Source of the DNA: Rothia sp. HMSC078H08
Lineage (GTDB): Bacteria > Actinomycetota > Actinomycetes > Actinomycetales > Micrococcaceae
DNA length: 26,520 nucleotides
Direction: 5' to 3'
NCBI RefSeq assembly: GCF_001808955.1
Contig: NZ_KV795235.1
Location: forward strand, 148,944 to 175,463
Part shown: positions 7,552-13,903 of the stretch, piece after piece
Numbering within the stretch: the stretch's first letter is position 1
Layout of the letters: every line of letters starts with the position of its first letter
Position numbers and translations under genes: made by a program
The notes under the pieces: model-generated
Databases searched by the model: none
The model's input: the letters and a program-made list of their open reading frames with translations, nothing else
Told to the model about the DNA's origin: nothing

Positions 7552-7897
7552 CTTCTCTGCCGCCGAGCTACTTCGGCTGGTCACTGCCATTCCCGGAGTA
7601 CGAGGAATCGAACCTGGGCTGGGTAGCACCCTGAAAGTAATCGGTAGCCGCGTGCCGCAGGCCCGATTTGGCGTAATCGTTGAATCAGACTCGCGCCAAG
7701 CTACTATTGAGGTCGGCATTGATGGATCCAGGCCGGTCAAAGATATCGTACGAGATATCCAAGAGACTGTCATTCGTTCGCTGTCTCAAGCGCAGCAACA
7801 CGATGAAGAACATTCAAACTCTCAAACCTTAGACTCAACCAGTAGCAATGACGACAATACCCCGCAGGTTAGGGTGAGGATCCAGTCCCTCCTGTAG
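7541..7897 (+). CDS. Divergent short Asp23-like protein
   Basis: The 118-residue protein has the Asp23 order of elements. The first helix (ELLRLVTAIPGVRGIEPGLG) is followed by the strand ATIEVGIDG, the helix VKDIVRDIQETVIRSLSQ, a low-complexity Ser/Asn/Asp/Gln linker and a final strand QVRVRIQSLL. It overlaps the preceding gene by 11 bases and ends the operon just before the right-hand 38-bp hairpin. The low-complexity insertion is unlike the other copies. Assignment as Asp23-like rests on secondary-structure pattern and context. Confidence 0.68.
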   Translation: MTTNFSAAELLRLVTAIPGVRGIEPGLGSTLKVIGSRVPQARFGVIVESDSRQATIEVGIDGSRPVKDIVRDIQETVIRSLSQAQQHDEEHSNSQTLDSTSSNDDNTPQVRVRIQSLL

Positions 7898-7917
7898 GGG
7901 GTCTACCTCAGAAAGCA

Positions 7918-7955
7918 GCGGAGCCCCGCACTGTACACACAGTGCGGGGCTCCGC
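7918..7955. terminator. Bidirectional terminator; right copy of the inverted 38-bp repeat
   Basis: Perfect 17-base arms (GCGGAGCCCCGCACTGT and its complement) close a four-base loop. It lies between the convergent Asp23 operon and molbindin gene. Read on the minus strand it reproduces the left copy at 3576-3613 with two differences, including the loop, and is followed by GCTTTCTG. It probably ends both transcripts. Confidence 0.85.
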
Positions 7956-8016
7956 CCTATTAACCCTCGCGCGCCACAACAGGCAGCCGTAGGGTGTTAA
8001 GTCTTATCGACCGGGA

Positions 8017-8229
8017 TTAGTGGTCAGCACCAACCATAACGTTGGAAGCCTTGATGACTGCGTAAGCGGTCTCGCCAACCTTCAGGCCCAGTTCCTTAAT
8101 GGACTCGTTGGTGATGGACGCGGAGATAATAACCTCGGGAGCGATCTCAATCTTAACGATGCCGTTGGTTGCACCCTCGGTGATCTCAACAACCTTGCCA
8201 GCGAACTGGTTACGTGCAGAAAGCTTCAT
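8017..8229 (-). CDS. mop: Molbindin-type TOBE domain protein (Mop)
   Basis: This is a single TOBE/Mop domain of 70 residues: MKLSARNQFAGKVVEITEG, ATNGIVKIEI, SASITNESIKELGLKVGE, AYAVIKASNVMVG. Free-standing molbindins assemble into small rings that store or buffer molybdate and related oxyanions. The start is placed at MKLSARNQ, which is how the family begins; an AAAGG ribosome site lies about ten bases upstream, and earlier in-frame codons lack support. No molybdate transporter or cofactor gene is visible nearby, so it stands alone here. Confidence 0.9.
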   Translation of the reverse strand: MKLSARNQFAGKVVEITEGATNGIVKIEIAPEVIISASITNESIKELGLKVGETAYAVIKASNVMVGADH

Positions 8230-8568
8230 GAAGCCGTGCCTTTCACTCAATAAACGTACAAATGCTCTAGATACTTTACACGCCTTATCTTCTGCATAAT
8301 GAGCAAAAACCCGAATTTTCGTAAATATTACGCACAAACCAGGCAAATTTTATTTTCGGTTTCACCCACGCCCCGCACCCACCCCAAAAGACCGGCAAAA
8401 ACCAGCCCCGCACATGCGGTTCACACCCGCCAAATGGTATAGTCAGCACGAACGCGAGAACCCTCGCACCCTCCACCGTCGCACCCCTTGCCTGGCTGAC
8501 GCGCGCCCACACGCCGCAGCCACACACCGTAGGGGAGCGGCCCATCCGCACAGATCGAAGAAGGAACC
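8230..8568. other. Divergent intergenic region between mop and yjdM
   Basis: These 339 bases hold no gene. An AT-rich half next to mop contains the inverted repeat CGTAA-ATA-TTACG (8320-8332). A GC-rich half next to yjdM contains an extended -10 box (8435-8443). A -10-like TAAAGT for mop on the minus strand lies at 8273-8278, without a convincing -35. Confidence 0.4.
8435..8443 (+). promoter_or_regulatory. Extended -10 promoter for yjdM
   Basis: TGGTATAGT matches the extended -10 form TGnTATAAT with one difference. Transcription would start about 8450 and leave a leader of about 120 bases. Confidence 0.45.
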
Positions 8569-8937
8569 ATGAGCGAAAATCTCAACGAAATCGAAGCACC
8601 CGCCTGCCCTGAATGCAACGAAAACTACACCTACGAAATGGGTGAACTCTGGGCATGCCCCATGTGCGGCCACGAATGGGAACGCACCGCAGCCGGTGAA
8701 ACCGAAGAAGAAGCAGGCTCCAAGGTTCTCGACTCCGTCGGTAACGAGCTCGTCGACGGCGACTCCGTCACCATCGTCAAGGGCCTGAAGGTCAAGGGCG
8801 GCGCAGACATCAAGGCGGGCACCAAGGTGCGCGGCATCCGCCTGCTCGAATCCCCCGTCAATGGCCACGATATCGAGGCGAAGGTCCCCGGCGCAGGCCA
8901 GATGTACCTGAAGTCCTCCGTGGTGAAGAAGGCATAA
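8569..8937 (+). CDS. yjdM: Zinc ribbon protein YjdM (PhnA family)
   Basis: The small protein of 122 residues has an N-terminal zinc ribbon (CPECNENY at 13 on and CPMCGHEW at 31 on: two CxxC pairs). It continues into the conserved PhnA/YjdM domain (DSVGNELVDGDSVTIVKGLKVKG, shown here in part as residues about 55-77; then GTKVRGIRLLE and the end YLKSSVVKKA). Despite the old name PhnA it is not a phosphonoacetate hydrolase; its role is uncertain. The ribosome site AAGGA lies five bases before the ATG. It stands alone between mop and a strong terminator. Confidence 0.93.
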   Translation: MSENLNEIEAPACPECNENYTYEMGELWACPMCGHEWERTAAGETEEEAGSKVLDSVGNELVDGDSVTIVKGLKVKGGADIKAGTKVRGIRLLESPVNGHDIEAKVPGAGQMYLKSSVVKKA

Positions 8938-8988
8938 GCCAAGGCGATATAAGCCAAGAATACACAAAACGCCTCCTGCGAGGCGCAG

Positions 8989-9039
8989 AAAAGGCGGCAC
9001 CTCCCGCACTAGCTCACGCTAGGGGAGGTGCCGCCTTTT
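8989..9039. terminator. Bidirectional terminator between yjdM and the GlsB-like gene
   Basis: Perfect 17-base arms (AAAAGGCGGCACCTCCC and complement) enclose a loop with a smaller nested stem (CTAGC/GCTAG). T-rich ends occur on both strands, suiting the convergent genes. Confidence 0.9.
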
Positions 9040-9087
9040 GCTTTATAAAAATTGCTTAGGTTTTAAAAGAAACTGAAAAATATCTCT

Positions 9088-9345
9088 TTACTTTTTACCG
9101 GTCAAGCCCATGTACAGGGAAATGGTCAGCATTGCAGCAATAATTGAGATAATCCAGCGGATCCAGTCAATGCCGCTAGTGTCTGCAACACCCAGCTGGG
9201 TCGCTGCCCAGGTACCGATAGCTGCGCCGACAGCACCGCAGATAATGGTCCAAAGAATCGAAATGTTCTGGCGGCCTCGCATAAAGAAGCGTGCAAGTGC
9301 ACCAATAATTGCGCCGGTAATAATGGTGCCAATAAAAGTACCCAT
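9088..9345 (-). CDS. GlsB/YeaQ/YmgE family stress response membrane protein
   Basis: The 85-residue integral membrane protein of the transglycosylase-associated family starts MGTFIGTIITGAIIGALARF. It has three hydrophobic segments, a basic turn FFMRGRQN and a Gly-rich second helix (GAVGAAIGTW), and ends LYMGLTGKK. The start at 9345 is supported by AAGGAG six bases upstream; the frame extends further but without a ribosome site. Family members are induced by general stress, and the name GlsB links them to Gls24/Asp23 proteins in enterococci, which fits the nearby Asp23 operon. Confidence 0.92.
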   Translation of the reverse strand: MGTFIGTIITGAIIGALARFFMRGRQNISILWTIICGAVGAAIGTWAATQLGVADTSGIDWIRWIISIIAAMLTISLYMGLTGKK

Positions 9346-9366
9346 TGTAATCTCCTTGGGTTTATA

Positions 9367-9387
9367 TATCTGCCACTGTGGCAGATA
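9367..9387. promoter_or_regulatory. Palindromic site in the leader of the GlsB-like gene
   Basis: TATCTGCCAC-T-GTGGCAGATA is a perfect inverted repeat with ten-base arms and a one-base centre. It lies between the -10 box and the ribosome site. The near-zero spacer favours a DNA operator bound by a dimeric regulator over an RNA hairpin. Confidence 0.5.
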
Positions 9388-9401
9388 GTATGTTATTTTC
9401 A

Positions 9402-9407
9402 ATTATA
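9402..9407 (-). promoter_or_regulatory. Consensus -10 box of the GlsB-like gene
   Basis: TATAAT on the minus strand is a perfect -10 hexamer in an AT-rich stretch. The expected start is near 9395, about 50 bases before the ATG. No good -35 is seen at 17 bases, which may mean dependence on an activator or alternative factor. Confidence 0.5.
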
Positions 9408-9452
9408 CGTAAATGTGATGTAAAAAGAGCTTATAAGAGCTTTTATTAAGCT

Positions 9453-9496
9453 AAAAGCACCTTAGTGTTTTATCTCTAAAACGCTAAGGTGCTTTT
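9453..9496. terminator. Terminator downstream of the DoxX-like gene
   Basis: Twenty-base arms (AAAAGCACCTTAGTGTTTTA against TAAAACGCTAAGGTGCTTTT) with one wobble pair enclose a four-base loop. T runs are built into both outer ends, so it can terminate in either direction. It separates the DoxX-like gene from the GlsB-like promoter. Confidence 0.85.
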
Positions 9497-9544
9497 CTCG
9501 TCAATGAGATGAGTGTCGAATGTATCGAATGGTGAATGTATTGA

Positions 9545-9937
9545 CTACTTCGACTTGCGCCAAATCTTCAGAGCGCTACAAATCAGCGGCAGCTGCAGGG
9601 GCAGGCGACCGTACGCAATAGCCTTACGCTGAGTGGACTGGTTACGTGCATCCAGAGCCATCTGAATGTTCGCGGGGAACACCGCAACAAACAGCAGAGC
9701 AGCAAGCAGGCCACCAGCACGGCGGGTCTTATCATTAGCCAGCAGGGCAGCGGTGCCTAGCTCAGCTACACCCGAACCGTGAGTGTACGCGTGGGGAGGA
9801 CCCGGCAGGTACTTCGGCACAATCGAGTCGAAGGGATCCGGGATGATGAAGTGCAGCGCACCCATCACAGCGAGGGCGCGAGCCATGCGAGTAGCCGAGC
9901 GCTCAGCGCTGTACTCTTTCTTCTTAAAAATACTCAT
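9545..9937 (-). CDS. DoxX-family-like membrane protein
   Basis: The 130-residue protein has a basic start (MSIFKKKEYSAERSATRMAR) and about four hydrophobic segments. Family-like features are GALHFIIPDPFDSIVPKYLPG near the first helix (residues about 26-46), GVAELGTAALLA, and GLLAALLFVAVFPANIQMA. This pattern fits the DoxX/DoxD-like group of small quinone- or redox-linked membrane proteins. The ribosome site GGGAG precedes the ATG by three bases. The substrate is unknown. Confidence 0.8.
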   Translation of the reverse strand: MSIFKKKEYSAERSATRMARALAVMGALHFIIPDPFDSIVPKYLPGPPHAYTHGSGVAELGTAALLANDKTRRAGGLLAALLFVAVFPANIQMALDARNQSTQRKAIAYGRLPLQLPLICSALKIWRKSK

Positions 9938-10177
9938 GCTCCCATTATGCGCCCGTCAGAGGCGTATTCCTTGGCTCAGGGTACGCTGAACCGCTGCGTG
10001 TTTGAATGTCTAAAATGCGGACTAGGCACGTCAAACAGAAAACGTTGTTCAAAAGCAGGTAAGATAGGGAGCAACGGCACCACGTGCGGATGACACCCCG
10101 CCTGCCCTCACCTTCAGGTGAGTCGCCAGACGGAGTAAAACACCGGGTGCCCTTCAGAACAATCAAAGGAGTACATC

Positions 10178-10249
10178 ATGAAGAAGATTCTGTTCATCGC
10201 TATCCTGGCAGGCGCTGCATACTTCGGCTACAAGAAGTTCGTTGCCTAA
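10178..10249 (+). CDS. 23-residue membrane peptide resembling the N-terminus of DLW-39 family proteins
   Basis: MKKILFIAILAGAAYFGYKK and three further residues end at TAA. A strong AAAGGAG lies seven bases before the ATG, better than many neighbours have. The peptide has one hydrophobic helix flanked by Lys pairs. DLW-39 proteins of Actinobacteria begin similarly but run to about 39 residues and carry an Asp-Leu-Trp motif that is missing here. The leader contains a small hairpin CTCACC-TTCA-GGTGAG (10107-10122), and a strong terminator follows. It is probably a real tiny gene, given promoter-to-terminator isolation and ribosome site. Confidence 0.6.
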   Translation: MKKILFIAILAGAAYFGYKKFVA

Positions 10250-10291
10250 ATAGCTAGCCCTCGGGCACTCTACATATCCTTAAGCAACGGA

Positions 10292-10336
10292 AAACCCGCC
10301 GTCTCACATATGCACCATATGCGAGGCGGCGGGTTT
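10292..10336. terminator. Bidirectional terminator between the small peptide gene and the lipoprotein gene
   Basis: AAACCCGCC...GGCGGGTTT arms extend through CATATG/CATATG with one mismatch and two wobble-type positions around a three-base loop. T or A runs flank both sides. Confidence 0.85.
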
Positions 10337-10401
10337 CTCGTATGCACGAGGTAAGAGGCATAGGCACGCAACCTATGAGCCGAATAGCTTAGCTGACGTG
10401 C

Positions 10402-11184
10402 TTAAGAGTTATAACTCGGAGGAGGGGTGCCTTCCATATCGACTTGGTTCTTTGCCGGATTCCAAGTGAACTCAGCAGTCGTGCTACCACTCGCGCTAGC
10501 GGGAGCTTCGTCTTCCTTCATGTAACGGTAGGTCACACGAATCGAGCTGTCCGAGGTGCGGGTAATCACCGGAGAGAACGAGTACGGCTCATAGGTTGCG
10601 GTACCAATGAACTTGCCGCGGTGGAACAGCAGAATGTGGTGCACCATCGCCGCGGTGCAACACGAAGACGGGGAAGAACCCGGAATCGCGTCAATCCACG
10701 ACAGCTCAGCACAGGGGTCGTAACCCTCGTACGTGCGCGAAACGTTCGTCCACTGATCCCACTTGCTCTTATTCTTCAGCTCGCGCAGAGCCTTAGACAC
10801 CACGGTCGATGCAGAATCAGACGCGCAGGTGGAATCCTTCTTAGACTCAGACTTAGCCTCAGACTTGGAATCCGACTTCGACTCGGATGCGGTCGGCTCA
10901 GCATGAACCGTAATCGTCACCACCGACGGCACCGGAGCAGGCGACGAAGCACTCGGGGTAGCGCTCGCGGATGCACTCGGGCTCGCCGACGGGGTCGGGA
11001 ACAGTGCCTGAGTGGAGGTCGCGCTCGCGGAGGCAGAAGCGCTACCAGAAGAAGACACCACGGTACCCGAAACAGCAGAATCAGTGCTTGCCGAGCAGGA
11101 AGTGACAACAAGAGCTAGAGCGGCGCCCAACGCAGGTAGAGCCAAAGCGGTACGGCCGGTGAAACGGCGGCGATTAGAAGACAT
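10402..11184 (-). CDS. LppP/LprE family lipoprotein
   Basis: This secreted lipoprotein has 260 residues. The N-terminus NRRRFTG followed by a hydrophobic stretch ends at Cys30 in VVTSC, a lipidation site; the RRRF could direct Tat export. A long Ser/Ala/Thr/Pro linker (about 31-100) and a charged Ser/Lys/Glu stretch (SESKSDSKSEAKSESKK) follow. The C-terminal 120 residues match the LppP/LprE domain: YDPCAELSWIDA, HHILLFHRGKFIGTATY, SIRVTYRYM, AEFTWNPAKNQVDMEG. Three or four Cys residues in it probably form disulphides. The start at 11184 has AGGAG five bases upstream. A minus-strand TATACT at 11254-11259 may be its -10. Members of the family occur on mycobacterial and related envelopes; the exact role is unknown. 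Confidence 0.88.
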   Translation of the reverse strand: MSSNRRRFTGRTALALPALGAALALVVTSCSASTDSAVSGTVVSSSGSASASASATSTQALFPTPSASPSASASATPSASSPAPVPSVVTITVHAEPTASESKSDSKSEAKSESKKDSTCASDSASTVVSKALRELKNKSKWDQWTNVSRTYEGYDPCAELSWIDAIPGSSPSSCCTAAMVHHILLFHRGKFIGTATYEPYSFSPVITRTSDSSIRVTYRYMKEDEAPASASGSTTAEFTWNPAKNQVDMEGTPPPSYNS

Positions 11185-11427
11185 GAATACTCCTGAAGAT
11201 GCGCGGCAACGCGCATCGGTGCTGGTCAAGAAGTGAATAGTGTGAACTCGTCCAGTATAGGGAAAAAGAGGCGAGCACGCGGTGCGTGCAGTCAGTGCCG
11301 TTCGTTACCGTAGAGTCACAGACCAGGATTACCGCTAGACAGCCGCTACAGCAGGGCCAGAAGAAGTGAAGCAACGTAGCAGAAAATCAGCTATGCGGAA
11401 ACTCTGCCCGCTAGTGCCTGTGTCCCC

Positions 11428-11456
11428 TTGCACACCCGCCCTATCCGGGGGACAAT
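11428..11456 (+). promoter_or_regulatory. Promoter giving a leaderless tpx transcript
   Basis: TTGCAC (11428-11433), a 17-base spacer and GACAAT (11451-11456) are followed by six bases and the tpx ATG. The GAAGG just before the ATG is too close to serve as a normal ribosome site, so initiation from the 5' end is likely. Confidence 0.4.
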
Positions 11457-11462
11457 GAAGGC

Positions 11463-11963
11463 ATGGCTGAAGTAACTCTACATAACGAACTCGTAATCCA
11501 CACCAACGGTGACCTGCCCGCAGTCGGCGCAAAGCTGCCCGAATTCTCGGTTCTCGCGGCTGATCTCTCCGAGATTTCCTCCGCAGATTTCGCAGGTAAG
11601 AACCTGGTGCTGAACATCTTCCCCTCCGTCGACACCAGTGTTTGCGCAACCAGCGTCCGCACTTTCAACAAGCAGGCTGCAGGCCTGGAGAACACCGTCG
11701 TGCTGTGCGTCTCCAACGACCTGCCCTTCGCAATCGGCCGCTTCTGCGCAGCCGAGGGCATTGAAAACGTCGTCACCTCCTCCGCTTTCCGCTCCTCCTT
11801 CGGTGAGGACTTCGGCGTGAAGCTGATTGACGGCCCCCTGGCGGGTCTGCTGGCACGCTCCGTGGTCGTCGTGAACCCCGACGGTGAGGTTGTCTACACC
11901 GAGCTGGTTCCCGAAACCACCAACGAGCCCAACTACGAAGCAGCCCTGGCAGCTATCAAGTAA
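11463..11963 (+). CDS. tpx: Thiol peroxidase, atypical 2-Cys peroxiredoxin (Tpx)
   Basis: Tpx reduces hydrogen and alkyl peroxides with electrons from thioredoxin. The 166-residue protein has the peroxidatic Cys61 in [10 protein letters not shown] and the resolving Cys95 in FAIGRFC, the same numbering as E. coli Tpx. The conserved [10 protein letters not shown] strand and the [18 protein letters not shown] region near the end are present. It is monocistronic: a promoter abuts the ATG and a strong terminator follows. A short duplication of its last codons lies just after the stop. Confidence 0.97.
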   Translation: MAEVTLHNELVIHTNGDLPAVGAKLPEFSVLAADLSEISSADFAGKNLVLNIFPSVDTSVCATSVRTFNKQAAGLENTVVLCVSNDLPFAIGRFCAAEGIENVVTSSAFRSSFGEDFGVKLIDGPLAGLLARSVVVVNPDGEVVYTELVPETTNEPNYEAALAAIK

Positions 11964-12000
11964 GCCCTAATAGCTATCAACTAGTAGCTATCAAGTAAGC
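11951..12000 (+). repeat. Short direct repeats duplicating the tpx 3' end
   Basis: AGCTATCAAGTAAGC, which spans the last codons and stop of tpx, recurs exactly at 11986-12000, with a third partial copy AGCTATCAA at 11972. The middle copy is in frame with tpx beyond its stop. Confidence 0.8.
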
Positions 12001-12141
12001 TTAGTACGGGACCGGACGTAAGCCCGGCACCCGCATAGTACTTCCGTCAGGGACACCTGGCGGTACACAGCACAGCAGATACTGAACGTCTACAGCGCAT
12101 GATCTAAGGTTCACCCACACATGCGGCTGGCGACAGCATAA

Positions 12142-12177
12142 CGCCCCGCCCACCCGGTATTTCGGGTGGGCGGGGCG
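12142..12177. terminator. Terminator between tpx and the azl operon
   Basis: Perfect 15-base GC-rich arms (CGCCCCGCCCACCCG and complement) enclose a six-base loop, followed by CTTTACTAT. It lies between convergent genes and probably serves tpx and the minus-strand azlC. Confidence 0.88.
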
Positions 12178-12212
12178 CTTTACTATATCCAGACTTAGCG
12201 CGCAATCCAGAC

Positions 12213-13139
12213 TTAGTGTGCAGAGTCGCCGGGATGACCGGGAGCGCCGGAGGTTTCGGCAGTTTCGGCGGGGTCCTCATCCGCGACCAGCATATGCTCC
12301 GGCAGGGTGCCTCGGCGCTTAGCCACCACAAAACGCGACACCAGCAGCAGAATGTACACCACCATCGAAATCAGCAGCATTGACTGCGGCGCCACCAACA
12401 AACCAACCGTCGCAGACACACCTGCAATAGCCGCAGTGGTATGGTCTTTTGAACTCTGATAAGCATCGATAGCGAGCACCGCAAAAAGCGCAGTCATCAC
12501 AAAATCCACGCCCTTGAGCTCACTCAAGAAGCTTGCACCCAGTACATAACCGAGCGTAGCGCTCGCTAGGACGCTCAGATGCAGACCCGCATGAATCCAC
12601 AGGATGCGGGAGGCACGGAGCTTATGGCGGTCCGGTCCGGTGTTCAGCGCGTACGCCTCATCGATGAGCGTGTACACGGTGTAGAACTTCGCCAACCAAC
12701 CACGCACCCGCTCAATCGGGTAGGACAGGCCGTACATGAGGTGGCGGGAATTAATGAGCAGAGTCATCACTGCAATAGAGAACAGCGACGCATGATTCGA
12801 GATCATGTCAATCAGCACGAACTCCACCGAACCGGCAAACACCAGGAGCGGCAGCAGGGGCGCCACCCAGAACGGCAGACCGTAACTGTGCACCAGCACG
12901 CCCAGACCAATGCCGACAAAGAACAGGCCCAGCATAATCACACCGGCAACGCGCATCGCCTCGGCGAAGCCGCTCTCGCGCGGCTGCTGAGGCCCCTGTG
13001 CATCGGGGGAGGCGGGAGCATCCACCACGGGAATCATGCCGGTTAGCGGAAGCGCAGAAGCAATGACCTGCTCCACCTGCTGCTGGGTTGCCTGCTGAGG
13101 CGCGGGCTGAGAAGAAGCAGAATTCTTAGAGATGCTCAT
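12213..13139 (-). CDS. azlC: AzlC family branched-chain amino acid exporter subunit (second copy)
   Basis: This is the large subunit of an AzlCD/BrnFE-type exporter of branched-chain amino acids or methionine. The 308-residue protein has a Gln/Ala/Pro-rich cytoplasmic N-terminus of about 55 residues, then the AzlC core: GVLVHSYGLPFW, VFAGSVEFVLIDM, LINSRHLMYGLSYP, DEAYALN and LKGVDFVMTALFAVLA. A C-terminal tail follows RFVVAKRRGTLPEHM. Two ATGs are adjacent; the second (13139) has better spacing from AGGGGG. It follows azlD after nine bases, so the pair is translated together. The long N-terminal extension distinguishes it from the first copy. Confidence 0.9.
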   Translation of the reverse strand: MSISKNSASSQPAPQQATQQQVEQVIASALPLTGMIPVVDAPASPDAQGPQQPRESGFAEAMRVAGVIMLGLFFVGIGLGVLVHSYGLPFWVAPLLPLLVFAGSVEFVLIDMISNHASLFSIAVMTLLINSRHLMYGLSYPIERVRGWLAKFYTVYTLIDEAYALNTGPDRHKLRASRILWIHAGLHLSVLASATLGYVLGASFLSELKGVDFVMTALFAVLAIDAYQSSKDHTTAAIAGVSATVGLLVAPQSMLLISMVVYILLLVSRFVVAKRRGTLPEHMLVADEDPAETAETSGAPGHPGDSAH

Positions 13140-13148
13140 CATGACCCC

Positions 13149-13484
13149 CTAGAAAACCCAGTTAGCCAGCACAACGCAGGTGACGGTACCCGCCACCATG
13201 CTCAGCACCATATTCTTACGCCACAGGTGCACCCCCACGGTCACCACCAGGCCCGCCAGGTACGGCGCCGCCGTAGCGAACGAGGAGTAATTAATCTTCG
13301 CCACCGCATAGATGGCAAGTAGCGCGACCGCGCCGAGCGGAATCCAGTGGCTGAGCGCATCCAATAGTTCGGAGCCAGCCAGAGCCTTTTTCAGACCGAA
13401 GGGGAGCAGACGCAACAGAAAAGTAATGCCAGCAGCAACGAACACCGCAGCAAGAATATATCCGGTGGTTACTTCACTGTTCAT
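13149..13484 (-). CDS. azlD: AzlD family branched-chain amino acid exporter small subunit
   Basis: AzlD is the small partner of AzlC. The 111-residue protein has four hydrophobic segments and the family hallmarks: an early YILAAVFVAAGITFLLRLLPF helix (shortened here as positions about 9-28), HWIPLGAVALLAIYAV, and VVTVGVHLWRKNMVLSMVAGT. The start at MNSEVTTGY gives the normal family length; the frame extends 41 codons further upstream without a ribosome site. It is preceded by a 453-bp structured region and followed directly by azlC. Confidence 0.9.
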   Translation of the reverse strand: MNSEVTTGYILAAVFVAAGITFLLRLLPFGLKKALAGSELLDALSHWIPLGAVALLAIYAVAKINYSSFATAAPYLAGLVVTVGVHLWRKNMVLSMVAGTVTCVVLANWVF

Positions 13485-13514
13485 GAGGTTTATCTCTTTC
13501 TGCACATACTCAGC

Positions 13515-13547
13515 GAAAGAACCCTGAAAGAGTGAAAGAACCCTGAA
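13515..13547 (+). repeat. Tandem 14-bp direct repeat upstream of azlD
   Basis: GAAAGAACCCTGAA occurs twice, 19 bases apart; a third related AGCCCTGAAAG lies at about 13564. They sit 30-80 bases upstream of the azlD start, where paired operator sites would be expected. Confidence 0.5.
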
Positions 13548-13644
13548 CGAGGCACGCGGGTGAAGCCCTGAAAGCATCCGCGAAAAGGGTAGGGAGAGCC
13601 CACTCATAGAGAAGGCGCTAAGTAGTGCGGTAGGTACGTGAGTT

Positions 13645-13853
13645 GATGAAAGCCGCGAATAGTGAGGCGGAGGGGTATTCCTTCCGGGCAGAGACTACAT
13701 CTCTGCATGACCTCGGGTGGTGCCGCTCCCGGTGCGGTGTTACTCCGGGGCGGCACAGCGTTCTGCGTCGCTAGTTTCCTTAGCGGTGTCTTTCATCTGA
13801 GTCATGGGTACCTTCACCTCTGGGAGCCTCCGTGCAGGTTCGCACGTGGAGGC
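13645..13853. other. Highly structured RNA-like element between azlC (first copy) and azlD
   Basis: The 453-bp gap 13485-13937 has no convincing gene. Within it, GATGAAAGCCGC (13645-13656) pairs with GCGG-TGT-CTTTCATC (13783-13797), closing a domain. Inside lie GCAGAGA/TCTCTGC (13688-13706) and a 12-pair stem GTGCCGC...GCGGCAC with one bulge (13720-13756). Outside lies GCCTCC-GTGC...GCAC-GT-GGAGGC (13826-13853). This junction-like layout suggests a cis-acting leader RNA. On the plus strand GGGTGGTGCCGC (13715-13726) resembles the T-box antiterminator motif, but no gene follows on that strand. On the minus strand it would lie in the azlD leader. The class is unknown. Confidence 0.45.
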
Positions 13854-13903
13854 GTCTTTCGAATCCTAGAAATAGAAAGAGGGGAGAGCGGTGCTCTTCA
13901 TCT

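Noticed and set aside
3576..7955. Transposon with 38-bp terminal inverted repeats
   Set aside because: No transposase or recombinase is encoded between them and no target-site duplication was seen. Both copies function as plausible terminators, so only the shared sequence itself is reported.
13640..13720. Small SRP RNA, because the minus strand reads CCGGAAGGAA near GGTCA
   Set aside because: The full SRP hairpin with the GGAA tetraloop and the flanking asymmetric loop cannot be built here.
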